Assembly: GCA_021731815.1 (NCBI GenBank)
Contig: JAKFWO010000046.1
Span: forward strand, 1-33,397
Length of the DNA: 33,397 nucleotides
Direction of reading: 5' to 3'
DNA from: Hyphomonadaceae bacterium
GTDB taxonomy: Bacteria > Pseudomonadota > Alphaproteobacteria > Caulobacterales > Aquidulcibacteraceae
This document shows, piece by piece, positions 23,897 to 32,177 of this stretch. Made by a program: the position numbers and the translations under genes. Numbering within the stretch: the first letter of the stretch is position 1; each line of letters begins with the position of its first letter. The notes beneath the pieces were generated by a model. That model was given only the letters and a program-made list of their open reading frames with translations. It was not told the DNA's origin and made no database searches.

Positions 23897-24979
23897 ATGC
23901 TCGCAAGTCAAGCAATGATTCGGCCCGTCATCCTGTCCGGCGGGGCGGGCACGCGCCTCTGGCCGCTTTCGACCGCCCGATCCCCAAAACAGTTTCACGC
24001 ATTGGGTTCTGCAATCCCGATGCTCGCCGAAACCGCTTTGCGGGTTCAGGATACAGGATTTAGTTCCCCGGTCGTGCTGGGAAATGTCCGGCATGGTGGA
24101 CGGATCGTCGATTGCCTTGCTGCGCATGGTGTCACGCCCGATTGCATCATCCTCGAACCAGAGCCCCGCAATACGGCACCAGCGATTGCGGTTGCGGCGC
24201 TGGCGGCGCGCGATCCGGACGAAATTCTCGCAGTACTCCCTGCCGATCACCTGATCCCGGGCGCGGACGCGTTGCGCGCCGTCCTCATCCGCGCCGCGAT
24301 CGCCGCCCGGGCAGAGCGCATTGTCACGCTTGGCCTGAAACCCACCGGACCCGAGACCGGTTTCGGCTATATCCGCGCCGGCGAGGCTTTCGGGGACGGT
24401 GTGCACAGGGTCGAGGCCTTTGTCGAAAAGCCCGATCAGGAGCGCGCGAATCACTATGTCGCTTCCGGCGATTATTTCTGGAATGCCGGAATTTTCGTTT
24501 TCCGAGCCGGAACCATGATTGAAGCGTTTGCCAGATTGCGACCCCAGACGCTCGATGCAGCGCGCGAATCGCTCGCACGCGCCCGGACGGCGCAGAATGT
24601 GGTCAGCCTTGATGCGGAAGCCTTTGCACGCACCCATGCACAATCGATCGATTATGAAATCATGGAGCGCATTTCCAATGCAGCGGTCGTGCCCGTGGCA
24701 TTGGACTGGTCGGATATCGGCTCCTGGGCGGCGCTGTGGGACGCCAGCCCAAAGGACAATTCCGGCAATGCCGGCGGCGGCACGGGCGAGGCGGTGTTCA
24801 TCGATGTGCGCGACAGTCTCATCCACTCGACCGGCCCGGCTGTGGCCCTGGTCGGGGTCGAGGGACTTGCTGTCATCGCCACACCTGAAGGAATCATTGT
24901 CATCCCGAAATCCAGAGCCCAGGAAGTCAAGGCCGTGGTCGAGGAATGGAAACGGCGCGGCCGAAGCGACCTTGTCTGA
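23897..24979 (+). CDS. manC: Mannose-1-phosphate guanylyltransferase, short form
   Basis: A 360-residue enzyme making GDP-mannose from mannose-1-phosphate and GTP. It has the nucleotidyltransferase signature RPVILSGGAGTRLWPLS followed by PKQFHAL, then LEPEPRNTAPAIAVAAL, VLPADHLI, VEAFVEKPDQERA, FWNAGIFVFRA, DYEIMER and LDWSDIGSWAALWD. It lacks the C-terminal phosphomannose isomerase domain of the long (about 470-residue) ManC/AlgA proteins. The start at 23897 is preceded by GGAGAAG with good spacing; a second ATG at 23915 is possible, and the open frame extends much further upstream without homology. A 12-bp direct repeat, gcggcgggacat twice (23859-23882), lies just before the ribosome site. 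Isomerase activity might come from the divergent AGE-family gene. No phosphomannomutase is seen. Confidence 0.94.
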   Translation: MLASQAMIRPVILSGGAGTRLWPLSTARSPKQFHALGSAIPMLAETALRVQDTGFSSPVVLGNVRHGGRIVDCLAAHGVTPDCIILEPEPRNTAPAIAVAALAARDPDEILAVLPADHLIPGADALRAVLIRAAIAARAERIVTLGLKPTGPETGFGYIRAGEAFGDGVHRVEAFVEKPDQERANHYVASGDYFWNAGIFVFRAGTMIEAFARLRPQTLDAARESLARARTAQNVVSLDAEAFARTHAQSIDYEIMERISNAAVVPVALDWSDIGSWAALWDASPKDNSGNAGGGTGEAVFIDVRDSLIHSTGPAVALVGVEGLAVIATPEGIIVIPKSRAQEVKAVVEEWKRRGRSDLV

Positions 24980-25029
24980 TCTCGCTTTGCCCTTTTCGGC
25001 ATGGCCAAGGAAGAATCCGGGAAATTGCG

Positions 25030-25752
25030 ATGGTGGCCAATATTTTCATTCTCACCGGTGCCGGGATTTCCGCCGCTTCCGGCGTACCCACATTCCGCGG
25101 TGCCGACGGGTTATGGGAAGGGCATCACATCGAGGATGTGGCCTCACCCGAGGGCTTTGCCCGCGACCCTGTGCTCGTCCATGAATTCTACAACCAGCGG
25201 CGTGCCGCGCTTTCGCGTGTCAACCCCAATCGGGCGCATGCGGCCCTCGTTACCCTTGAACGCGCCGTCATCGCCCATGGCGGCGATTTCACGCTGGTCA
25301 CCCAGAATGTCGACGATCTCCATCAGCGCGCGGGTTCGGAGCGCCTTTTCCCGATGCATGGCCAATTGACGCGCGCCCGATGCACGGCGTGCGGCTGGGC
25401 CGGTGACGCCCCGCCATTGCTTTCTTCCGCCCATTCCTGTCCAGCCTGCGCCCGCAAGGGAGACGTGCGGCCCGACATCATATGGTTCGGGGAAATGCCG
25501 TATTTCATGGAGGAAATCGAGGAAAGACTCGCCAATGCCGATCTCTTCGCCGCAATCGGCACCAGCGGCCATGTCTATCCGGCCGCGGGATTTGTCCGGG
25601 AAGCGCGGCGGGCGGGTGCCGTGACCATCGAACTCAATCTCGAGCCTTCGGCCATTCGGGGACAGTTTGACCATGCGATCGAGGGCAATGCTGATGAAAC
25701 CGTGCCGATCTGGGTCGATGGCGTGCTCGGCCAATTGCATGGCGATCGCTGA
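25030..25752 (+). CDS. cobB: CobB-type sirtuin, NAD-dependent protein deacylase
   Basis: A 240-residue Sir2 protein that removes acyl groups from lysines using NAD. Motifs: GAGISAASGVPTFRG (residues 10-24), TQNVDDLHQRAG (91-102), catalytic H110 in FPMHGQL, a four-cysteine zinc site C118, C121, C137, C140, and GTSGHVYPAAGF. The pair Y54 and R57 in HEFYNQRRAA matches the Y-x-x-R motif of class III sirtuins, which bind succinyl- and malonyl-lysine, so desuccinylase activity is predicted in addition to deacetylase activity. The ATG at 25030 directly starts the first strand (VANIFILTGAG). It follows manC by 50 bases on the same strand, so they may share a transcript, though no functional link is evident. 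Confidence 0.94.
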   Translation: MVANIFILTGAGISAASGVPTFRGADGLWEGHHIEDVASPEGFARDPVLVHEFYNQRRAALSRVNPNRAHAALVTLERAVIAHGGDFTLVTQNVDDLHQRAGSERLFPMHGQLTRARCTACGWAGDAPPLLSSAHSCPACARKGDVRPDIIWFGEMPYFMEEIEERLANADLFAAIGTSGHVYPAAGFVREARRAGAVTIELNLEPSAIRGQFDHAIEGNADETVPIWVDGVLGQLHGDR

Positions 25753-25862
25753 TCGTGGGGCATCAACCGATGACCGGGAGCGCTTCACCGATTGCCCCGG
25801 AAAGGCGATTGCAGGCGAAAGCATCGAGGCCATGTTTCAGTATTGCGCTCTTTATGCTCGCA

Positions 25863-25903
25863 CAGGAATTTGACTGAGCCGAAGCACCTTGTTGAAATTC
25901 CTG
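25863..25903. promoter_or_regulatory. Perfect inverted repeat between cobB and the exporter
   Basis: caggaattt (25863-25871) and aaattcctg (25895-25903) form a perfect 9-bp inverted repeat with 23 bases between arms, about 110 bases after the cobB stop and 125 before the exporter leader ORF. No T-run follows, so it does not look like an intrinsic terminator; an operator or an RNA stem is possible. The rest of the 275-base gap shows nothing else recognisable. Confidence 0.35.
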
Positions 25904-26027
25904 CCCGGCGCGCGCTCGCCACCAGCGAACACGCATCTTGCACTCATGGCCGGCCAAATTTTTCCGGGGATTTAACAGCCGGGTCCAGTAGCCCCGATCT
26001 TGCCACCCGGGTAAGGAGTGCATTCAC

Positions 26028-26054
26028 ATGACTGCGTTGATTTGGTTTCCATGA
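26028..26054 (+). CDS. Eight-codon leader ORF overlapping the exporter start
   Basis: A strong AAGGAG ribosome site (26013-26018) is set 9 bases before ATG 26028, which opens a frame of only eight codons, MTALIWFP, closed by TGA at 26052-26054. That TGA overlaps the ATG of the exporter gene (26051) as ATGA. Because the best ribosome site of the region serves this ORF and not the exporter, the exporter is probably translated by reinitiation after the short peptide. Expression is not shown; the alternative is a GTG start at 26018 in the exporter frame, but that codon lies on the ribosome site itself. Confidence 0.45.
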   Translation: MTALIWFP

Positions 26055-27946
26055 CCCAAGCGGAAGGCACTGCCTCCTCCAGCCGACCCAGCCCCGGGAA
26101 CGTCGCCGTTCAGGCCTGGAATCGCGATGGCGGAAAGCGCGAGCCCGGCGGTGACCTGCGCATCCTGGCGCGGTTGTGGCCTTATGTGTGGCGTCGCCCG
26201 GTCGATCTCGCAGCGGCGATGTTTTTTCTGCTGCTGTCAGCGACGGCGACCCTGTCGATCACCGGTGGCGCGCGTGCTCTGGTCGATCATGGCTTCTATT
26301 CGGAAAATTCCGAAGGGCTCGATCGCTATTTCCTGCTTCTGGCCGCCATTGCCGGCGTGATGGCAGTGGCATCGGCATGTCGCTTCTATTTCGTGACCAA
26401 AATCGGAGAGCGCGTGGTCGCGGATCTGCGCAAGGATGTCTATGCGCATCTGCTCGGCCTGTCGGCCTCGTGGTTCGCGCAGGTCCGCGTGGGTGAGGCC
26501 ATTTCACGCCTGACCACGGACGCTGCACTCATCGAGACATTGGTCGGATCCTCGGCATCGATCGCGCTGCGCAATGTCATCACGACGCTCGCGGCGCTCG
26601 TCTTGCTGGCGGTGATTTCGCCATTGCTGACCGGATTGCTGTTGCTCATGATCCCGGCGATTCTCGTACCTTTGTTCGCACTGGGCGGGCGGGTAAGGCG
26701 GCTCTCGACCCTTGCCCAGGACCGTGTGGCGGATGCCGCCGCGAGTGCTGCCGAAGCGATCGAGGCGCGCGAAATCGTTCAGGCTTTTGGCCGCGAGGAT
26801 TTCGCCATCGCGCGGTTTTCGGGTGCCGTTGATGCGGCCTTCGCGGCCGCAAAAAAGCGGATCCGGGCGCGCTCTTTCATGACCGCATTGCTGATTTCGC
26901 TGATTTTCTCTGGCGTTGCGGGGGTGTTGTGGCTTGGTGCCCGGCAGGTCGTTGACGGCGCGATGAGCCACGGCGCGCTCGCCCAATTCGTGTTTCTGGC
27001 GATCCTCGCTGCGAGCGGGACGGCAGCCCTCACCGAAGTATGGGGCGATGTGCAACGCGCGGCGGGAGCAGCGCGGCGCCTTGTCGAGATCCTCGATGCC
27101 GAACCTGCGATCCGGGCCCCGGCCAATCCGCAAAGCCTTCCTGATTTATCCCGGTCCGGCGGCCCGTCCGGGGAAATCAGCTTTGAAAATGTCCATTTTG
27201 CCTATCCCGCGCTGGAATACGCCAATGAGACGGGGGCGGAAGCCGCCCCGATGGCCACCCGAATGGCTGCGTTGCGCGGCGTGAGTTTCCGCATCAGACC
27301 CGGCGAGACGGTGGCGATTGTCGGGCCCTCGGGGGCGGGAAAATCGACTTTGTTCAAGCTGCTTCTACGTTTTTACGATTGCGATTCCGGCGGGATACAG
27401 CTCGATGGCGTGGATGCCCGGGCCGCCGATCCGCGGGAATGGCGCCGACGCTTTGCCTATGTCAGCCAGGATTCCGCTCTGTTTTCGGGTTCGGCCTTCG
27501 ACAATATCGGGTTCGGCCGGGCCGGGGCCGGGGAGGATGCGATCCGCAGCGCCGCCGCCCGGGCCGAGGCTCTCGGCTTTGTCGAAGCCCGCGACGGCGG
27601 CCTCCATGCCCCGCTTGGCGACCGGGCACGCGCGCTGTCGGGTGGAGAGCGCCAGCGCCTCGTCATCGCGCGCGCCCTGGTGCGCGAGGCCCCCATCCTG
27701 CTGCTCGACGAGGCGACCTCGGCGCTCGATGCCCATAACGAGCATCTGGTGCAAAAGGCGCTTTCGGAAGCGATGGACGGACGAACCACTTTGGTGATCG
27801 CCCACCGGCTTGCCACCGTGTTGCGCGCCGACCGGATCCTTGTCATGGAACATGGGCGGATCGTGGAAGAGGGGCGACATGCCGAGCTCGTGGCGTGCGA
27901 CGGGCTCTATGCACGGTTGGCGTCGCTGCAATTTTCGGCGGAATGA
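26051..27946 (+). CDS. ABC exporter half-transporter (fused membrane and ATPase domains)
   Basis: A 631-residue MsbA/LapB-type exporter subunit, expected to work as a dimer in the inner membrane. After a polar N-terminus of about 40 residues come six membrane helices (first near VDLAAAMFFLLLSATATLSI). The ATPase domain starts near residue 375: A-loop FENVHFAYP, Walker A IVGPSGAGKSTLFKLLLRFYD (near 425), Q-loop YVSQD, signature LSGGERQRLVIARAL (near 530), Walker B ILLLDEATSALD and H-loop VIAHRLATV. About 20 extra residues (ALEYANETGAEAAPMATRMA) lie between the A-loop and the Walker A strand, where relatives have a tight turn. The substrate (lipid, peptide or drug) is not evident. ATG 26051 was chosen because of the overlap with the leader ORF and the normal N-terminal length. 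Confidence 0.92.
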   Translation: MTQAEGTASSSRPSPGNVAVQAWNRDGGKREPGGDLRILARLWPYVWRRPVDLAAAMFFLLLSATATLSITGGARALVDHGFYSENSEGLDRYFLLLAAIAGVMAVASACRFYFVTKIGERVVADLRKDVYAHLLGLSASWFAQVRVGEAISRLTTDAALIETLVGSSASIALRNVITTLAALVLLAVISPLLTGLLLLMIPAILVPLFALGGRVRRLSTLAQDRVADAAASAAEAIEAREIVQAFGREDFAIARFSGAVDAAFAAAKKRIRARSFMTALLISLIFSGVAGVLWLGARQVVDGAMSHGALAQFVFLAILAASGTAALTEVWGDVQRAAGAARRLVEILDAEPAIRAPANPQSLPDLSRSGGPSGEISFENVHFAYPALEYANETGAEAAPMATRMAALRGVSFRIRPGETVAIVGPSGAGKSTLFKLLLRFYDCDSGGIQLDGVDARAADPREWRRRFAYVSQDSALFSGSAFDNIGFGRAGAGEDAIRSAAARAEALGFVEARDGGLHAPLGDRARALSGGERQRLVIARALVREAPILLLDEATSALDAHNEHLVQKALSEAMDGRTTLVIAHRLATVLRADRILVMEHGRIVEEGRHAELVACDGLYARLASLQFSAE

Positions 27947-28060
27947 GGTCGCGTCGTGAAGCGGCACTTGCACGCGGATCAAAGCCCGGCCACAAGGGAA
28001 TCGCGCTGATCTGTCCCGGCTTCCGGGTTTCCCTGCCGTTTCTCGCCCTGTTTTTCATAT

Positions 28061-29380
28061 ATGTCCCTCATTCCTGGCCACGCTGCATCCAATGCCGGCC
28101 TTGCCCAAACGGGAAGGCCGCGTTCCGTCGTGATCCTCGGCGCGGGTCAGGCGGGGGGCGAAGCCGCGTTCCGGCTGCGGGCCAATGGCTTTTCCGGCGC
28201 GATCACGCTGCTGGGCGAGGAGCCCTTCCTGCCCTATCAGCGCCCGCCTCTGTCCAAGGCCCATCTGCTGGGCGACATGGCGGTTGAAGCATTGTTTCTG
28301 CGCGAAAGCTCCGCCTTCGAGGCGGCGGACATCATGGTCCACACCGGAGCCCGGGCGGAAGCCATCGATCGCGCGGCCCGCGAAATCCGGCTCAGCACTG
28401 GCGAGCGGCTGGGCTATGACCGCCTGATCCTCGCCGCGGGTTCGTCCGCCCGCCGTCCGGGCTTTGCGCGCGGCGAGCTGCAAGGGCTGCATGTGCTGCG
28501 CTCGATCGCCGATGTCGCCCGGTTGCGTCCGGAAATGCGTGCAGGCGCGCGTCTTGCCGTGATCGGGGCGGGCTATATCGGGCTCGAAGTCGCAGCGATT
28601 GCGCGCAAACTGGGCCTTGCCGTTACCGTGTTCGAGGCCGCCGACCGGCCTCTGGCGCGCGTCGCCCATCCCATGACGGCCCGCTTCTTCCGCGACCTGC
28701 ACGAGACACATGGCGTGCGGTTCGAATTCAGCGCAGCGATCGCCGGGATCGAGGGAAATACGCGCGTGACGGGGCTGCGCCGGGCCGATGGCAGCGTGTT
28801 TGCGTGCGATCTGGCACTTTTGGGCATTGGCGGAATTCCCGAATCGGGTCTCGCCGAAGCGGCCGGGCTGGCCTGCGACAATGGCATCGTCGTTGATGAT
28901 TCCATGCGGAGCACCGATCCGGCCATTTTCGCGATCGGTGATTGCTGCCGGCGTCCGATTCCGCTCTATGACAGGCGGATGGAGCGACTGGAATCTGTCC
29001 ATAATGCGCTGGAATCAGCGCGCATCGCAGCGTTTGTGATCGCGCATGAGGCCGATCCCGAGACGCCGCACAAGGCACCCATGCTGGAAGCGCCGTGGTT
29101 CTGGTCGGATCAATATGACGTGAAATTGCAGATAGTCGGGCTGTCGGCCGGGCATGACCAGATCGTGCTGCGCGGCGAAGGGCCCTGTTTCACACTGTTT
29201 TATCTGATGTCAGGCCGGGTTTTGGCGGCCGATTGCATCAATATGCCGGGCGATTTTCCGGGGGCTCGAAAGCTTGTGCAAGAGCGCCTGAGGGTTGCGC
29301 CGGAAATTCTGCGCGATACATCGCTCCCGATGAAGGAAATTCTCCGCCTTGCGGCGGCACCCGTCGCGCAATCGCAGTAA
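28061..29380 (+). CDS. NAD(P)H-ferredoxin reductase, FAD-dependent
   Basis: A 439-residue flavoprotein of the putidaredoxin reductase/rhodocoxin reductase class. It has an FAD-binding motif [21 protein letters not shown] (near residues 23-43), [28 protein letters not shown], a second Rossmann motif for NAD(P)[22 protein letters not shown] (near 170), then [21 protein letters not shown] and [18 protein letters not shown], all conserved in the family. It would pass electrons from NADH to the [2Fe-2S] ferredoxin encoded 10 bases downstream. No strong ribosome site precedes the ATG, and the N-terminal 20 residues are unlike the family, so the true start may be slightly further in. Such pairs commonly serve cytochrome P450s or dioxygenases, none of which is in the window. 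Confidence 0.93.
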   Translation: MSLIPGHAASNAGLAQTGRPRSVVILGAGQAGGEAAFRLRANGFSGAITLLGEEPFLPYQRPPLSKAHLLGDMAVEALFLRESSAFEAADIMVHTGARAEAIDRAAREIRLSTGERLGYDRLILAAGSSARRPGFARGELQGLHVLRSIADVARLRPEMRAGARLAVIGAGYIGLEVAAIARKLGLAVTVFEAADRPLARVAHPMTARFFRDLHETHGVRFEFSAAIAGIEGNTRVTGLRRADGSVFACDLALLGIGGIPESGLAEAAGLACDNGIVVDDSMRSTDPAIFAIGDCCRRPIPLYDRRMERLESVHNALESARIAAFVIAHEADPETPHKAPMLEAPWFWSDQYDVKLQIVGLSAGHDQIVLRGEGPCFTLFYLMSGRVLAADCINMPGDFPGARKLVQERLRVAPEILRDTSLPMKEILRLAAAPVAQSQ

Positions 29381-29390
29381 CGAGGTCTCA

Positions 29391-29711
29391 ATGCCGAAAG
29401 TCACCTATATCGAGCACAATGGCAAGGAACATGTGGTGGATGCCACTTTGGGCGCGAGCGTCATGGACGCAGCGGTCAAGCACAACATCCCCGGCATCGA
29501 CGCCGATTGCGGCGGGGCCTGCGCCTGCGCCACCTGCCATGTCTATGTGGATGAAGCCTGGCTCGGCCAATTGGACAAGGCCGGGGCCATGGAACAATCC
29601 ATGCTCGATTTCGCCAATGAGGTCGAAACCAATTCCCGGCTGTCGTGCCAGATCAAGCTCACGGCGGCACTGGACGGCCTTGTCGTGCGTATGCCCGCAA
29701 GCCAGCATTAA
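29391..29711 (+). CDS. [2Fe-2S] ferredoxin, P450/adrenodoxin type
   Basis: A 106-residue ferredoxin of the adrenodoxin/putidaredoxin/FdxE class. The cluster ligands are visible as the C-x5-C-x2-C pattern in [17 protein letters not shown], plus the fourth Cys in SRLSCQIKL; a further Cys lies inside the loop, as in relatives. Other hallmarks are [27 protein letters not shown] and the end [12 protein letters not shown], typical of the C-terminus. The ATG at 29391 has AGG upstream; the frame extends 14 codons into the reductase gene without homology. It forms a two-gene unit with the reductase and would be the soluble electron carrier to an unlinked oxygenase. Confidence 0.95.
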   Translation: MPKVTYIEHNGKEHVVDATLGASVMDAAVKHNIPGIDADCGGACACATCHVYVDEAWLGQLDKAGAMEQSMLDFANEVETNSRLSCQIKLTAALDGLVVRMPASQH

Positions 29712-29799
29712 CCCGGCAAGTGAAATTCGTCTGATCTGACGTCGTATCCGATCCATCAGGCGCAGCTTGATCGGGGCGGATCTGCTCAGGATTTGGCTC

Positions 29800-29845
29800 G
29801 AGCATTTTCAAGGAAATCCGCGCCGGATGTCTGAATTGAAAATGC
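29800..29845. repeat. Palindromic extragenic unit (type B, forward)
   Basis: A perfect 10-bp inverted repeat gcattttcaa (29802-29811) and ttgaaaatgc (29836-29845) enclosing aaatccgcgccggatg. It matches the start of the unit at 11456 and the complement of 1307-1339. It lies in the gap between the convergent ferredoxin and ftsA genes. Confidence 0.7.
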
Positions 29846-29862
29846 CCGGATTCAATGATCTG

Positions 29863-29909
29863 GAGCGCGTTCAGTCGAAAACCGGATTCCACGTTTTCTG
29901 AACGCACTC
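29863..29909. repeat. Palindromic extragenic unit (type A, reverse) reaching the ftsA stop
   Basis: Arms gagcgcgttcag and ctgaacgcactc pair at 11 of 12 positions around tcgaaaaccggattccacgttt. The core matches the complement of the 1169 unit in outline. The right arm ends at the ftsA stop codon (29909-29911). A hairpin here could act in the RNA ends of both convergent transcripts. Confidence 0.65.
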
Positions 29910-31210
29910 TAGAATGTCGCCGAAATCCAGTCCCAGGTGGCCGAGAACCGGTTCGGTCCGGAAGCCTCGCTACGCTCGCGCCGCCGCGTGAGGTCGGGTA
30001 GCGCACCCGCCTGCCAGGCCAGCGCGCCGACCAGGCCCGAAAGGCCGTGGTGAAGCCTCTGCCCGTCCGGCGCGAGCGCCAGGGGTGGCGCAATACGCAC
30101 CGCCATTCCCAAAATGGCCTGCGCATGTTCACGAATGCCGGGGAGATTCGCGCCGCCGCCGGTCAGGGCGGCGATCGGAAGCCAGGCGTCCCCCCCGCGG
30201 GCGGGGGTCAGGCGATCGCGGGCGATTTCCAGTATTTCCTCGATCCTCGCAGCGGCGGCCCGATTGGCAATGCCGCGCACGATCTCGCCGCCGCCCAGCC
30301 GGCCATCGGCATTGACCCGCGCGATCCGGATCGTCGAAGGATCAGTACAGGCAGCTTCGGAAACATCGATCTGGCGCAATTTCACCCGCTCGGCGGAAGC
30401 GAAATTCCCGCCCCACAAGGCCGCAAGATCAGCTGTGACATGCGCGCCGCCCAGCCCGAAACTGTCGAGGAACACAAGCTGACCGCGCTCGAAGACCGCA
30501 AGCCGGGTCTGGAGCGCGCCGATATCGATCACGATCGCACCTTGCCGGCGCTCGGCGTCGGACAAGACTCCCAGCGCCGGGGCAAGGCCCGCGGCGATTG
30601 TTGCATCGGGCATGATTCCGGCGCGCCCGAGCGATTCCTCTCGCGCCGTCAGATCATTTTCGTCGGCGCAGATCAGGCGCACACTGGCCTGCAAATGCGA
30701 ACCCCGATGTCCGCGGGGATCCGGCAGAAGCGCGCCCTTGTCGACCCGATAACCATGGGCAAAGGCATGCAGGACCCGCGTTTCCGGTGGAACCTCGCGT
30801 GCAGCCGCGAGCGCCCGGGCCGCGGCGGCGGCAGTGACCAGACCATCCGGCAGGTCGGCCCCGGCTTCTCCGGTCTGAAGAATGCTTCGCCCAAGCGTGC
30901 CGGTGACGACGAAGGGCGGCCATGCCTCCTCGTCGGCCAATCGGTCGCCATCAGGCCGATCCGCCAGTGCGAGCCGCAAGGCCCGCGCCATTTCTTGCAG
31001 GTCGTCGGGCATGTCGGGCGATCGCAATTGCCGTTTCTGCTCCCGCAGGGCGATCAATTTGATCCCCTCCTGTGCCGAAGCGATGCCAAGGGCCACAGCG
31101 ATGCGCGAGGTGCCAATATCGATCGCTCCCAGAAGGGGCGCGGCGGGCCGTGCCCCCGGCCAGGGCAGGGCGAAAGACCAGCGGGACCAGGGCAGGGCCG
31201 CGCGCTTCAT
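29909..31210 (-). CDS. ftsA: Cell division protein FtsA
   Basis: A 433-residue actin-like protein that tethers FtsZ to the membrane. Phosphate motif 1 is LLGAIDIGTSRIAVALG near residue 23. The 1C subdomain and AGIMPDATIAAGLAPALGVL follow, then phosphate 2 AIVIDIGALQTRLAVFERG with FLDSFGLGGAHVTADLA, and the adenosine motif IAALTGGGANLPGIREHA. The C-terminus NRFSATWDWISATF looks like the amphipathic membrane-targeting helix. The start at 31210 lies one base beyond the ftsQ stop (stop at 31212-31214) and gives a normal N-terminus. The frame is open for 86 more codons inside ftsQ. ftsZ is not downstream: the next gene is the convergent ferredoxin gene. Confidence 0.93.
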   Translation of the reverse strand: MKRAALPWSRWSFALPWPGARPAAPLLGAIDIGTSRIAVALGIASAQEGIKLIALREQKRQLRSPDMPDDLQEMARALRLALADRPDGDRLADEEAWPPFVVTGTLGRSILQTGEAGADLPDGLVTAAAAARALAAAREVPPETRVLHAFAHGYRVDKGALLPDPRGHRGSHLQASVRLICADENDLTAREESLGRAGIMPDATIAAGLAPALGVLSDAERRQGAIVIDIGALQTRLAVFERGQLVFLDSFGLGGAHVTADLAALWGGNFASAERVKLRQIDVSEAACTDPSTIRIARVNADGRLGGGEIVRGIANRAAAARIEEILEIARDRLTPARGGDAWLPIAALTGGGANLPGIREHAQAILGMAVRIAPPLALAPDGQRLHHGLSGLVGALAWQAGALPDLTRRRERSEASGPNRFSATWDWISATF

Positions 31211-31211
31211 T

Positions 31212-32177
31212 TCAGGCACCACCCTTGTCATCGTCGGCGGTCGCGGCGAGGACCGGTGCATCGGGGTTATTCGGCAGGGCTGTGCGCTCGTCTGCCTGTT
31301 CTGCCGTTCGGGCATCCGGCCGGGATGGCAGGACATAGGCCTTGTCGGGGCTGCGCAGGTCGATCCGCCGAAAGCCGAGGCCAAGGACGGGCGTTTTTGC
31401 GTGGAAGGATTCAAATTTGGCGAGTGCCGAAGTAAAGTCGCGCTCGGGGAGTTCGACCCAGGTTCCATCGTTCAGGACCAGCCGCCAGCGGCGGCGGCCA
31501 ATATATTCGGCGCGCGAGAACTCCCGGCGCAGAACACTGTTGCCGCTCAGGAATTCGGCCAATTGCCCTGCGGCATCCTCGGCACCTGCCCCGAGGATCA
31601 GCGGCAGGGTCCGGCGGTCTTCCGGTTCAGCGATCCGCAGGGGGCGGCCATCCGGCGCGATCACCCATTCCGCCGGCCGTGCGCCATGTGGCATGCCGAT
31701 CAATCGGGCAAAGGCCCGGCGGGATTTCACGTGAATCTCGATCCGGTCCGGCCACAGCCGGTAAACCGCCGCGTCGGCGACAAAGGGTTGCGCCAGCGCG
31801 CGCGCGCGCAGGGTTTTGGGGTCGGCGCGATAGATTGGTTCGCCGTCTTCAAAAAGGAGGGCACCCCGCAAGAGGGCCTCTTCCTCGACATCGAGGCCTT
31901 TGATTTCGATCTGCGGGACGCCGAAGCCCGAGCCAATTGCAAAGCGGTCAAAGCCGTTGTTTGCGGCGCGCAATGTGTCATTGAGCGAACCGCCGAGCCA
32001 GGCCGCGGCGAGGATGAAGGCTCCTCCGGCAAGAACAAAGGCCGCCAATTGGGTCGAAAGCTGCGAGGGCCGGCGCTGTGCCCGCCGCCCCGATGCCGGG
32101 GCGAGCGCGCCGAGCTTCATGCCGGTTGCTGGCCGGCGTGCGGATCTGGCAGGGGCGCGGGATTTCACCGGGGGCAT
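31212..32177 (-). CDS. ftsQ: Cell division protein FtsQ
   Basis: A 321-residue bitopic inner-membrane protein linking early and late divisome proteins. It has a basic, Ala/Pro-rich cytoplasmic N-terminus, a single membrane helix ([22 protein letters not shown], residues 44-65), a POTRA domain ([20 protein letters not shown] to about 156, including [20 protein letters not shown]), and a beta domain with [12 protein letters not shown] and [17 protein letters not shown]. Start 32177 overlaps the ddl stop by 13 bases; a second ATG at 32198 would add seven residues. The C-terminal tail after about 270 is long, acidic and Ala/Asp-rich. Confidence 0.92.
   Translation of the reverse strand: MPPVKSRAPARSARRPATGMKLGALAPASGRRAQRRPSQLSTQLAAFVLAGGAFILAAAWLGGSLNDTLRAANNGFDRFAIGSGFGVPQIEIKGLDVEEEALLRGALLFEDGEPIYRADPKTLRARALAQPFVADAAVYRLWPDRIEIHVKSRRAFARLIGMPHGARPAEWVIAPDGRPLRIAEPEDRRTLPLILGAGAEDAAGQLAEFLSGNSVLRREFSRAEYIGRRRWRLVLNDGTWVELPERDFTSALAKFESFHAKTPVLGLGFRRIDLRSPDKAYVLPSRPDARTAEQADERTALPNNPDAPVLAATADDDKGGA

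Noticed and set aside
30047-31435. A 462-codon plus-strand frame opposite ftsA
   Set aside because: Antisense shadow of a well-supported ftsA, with no recognisable domain.
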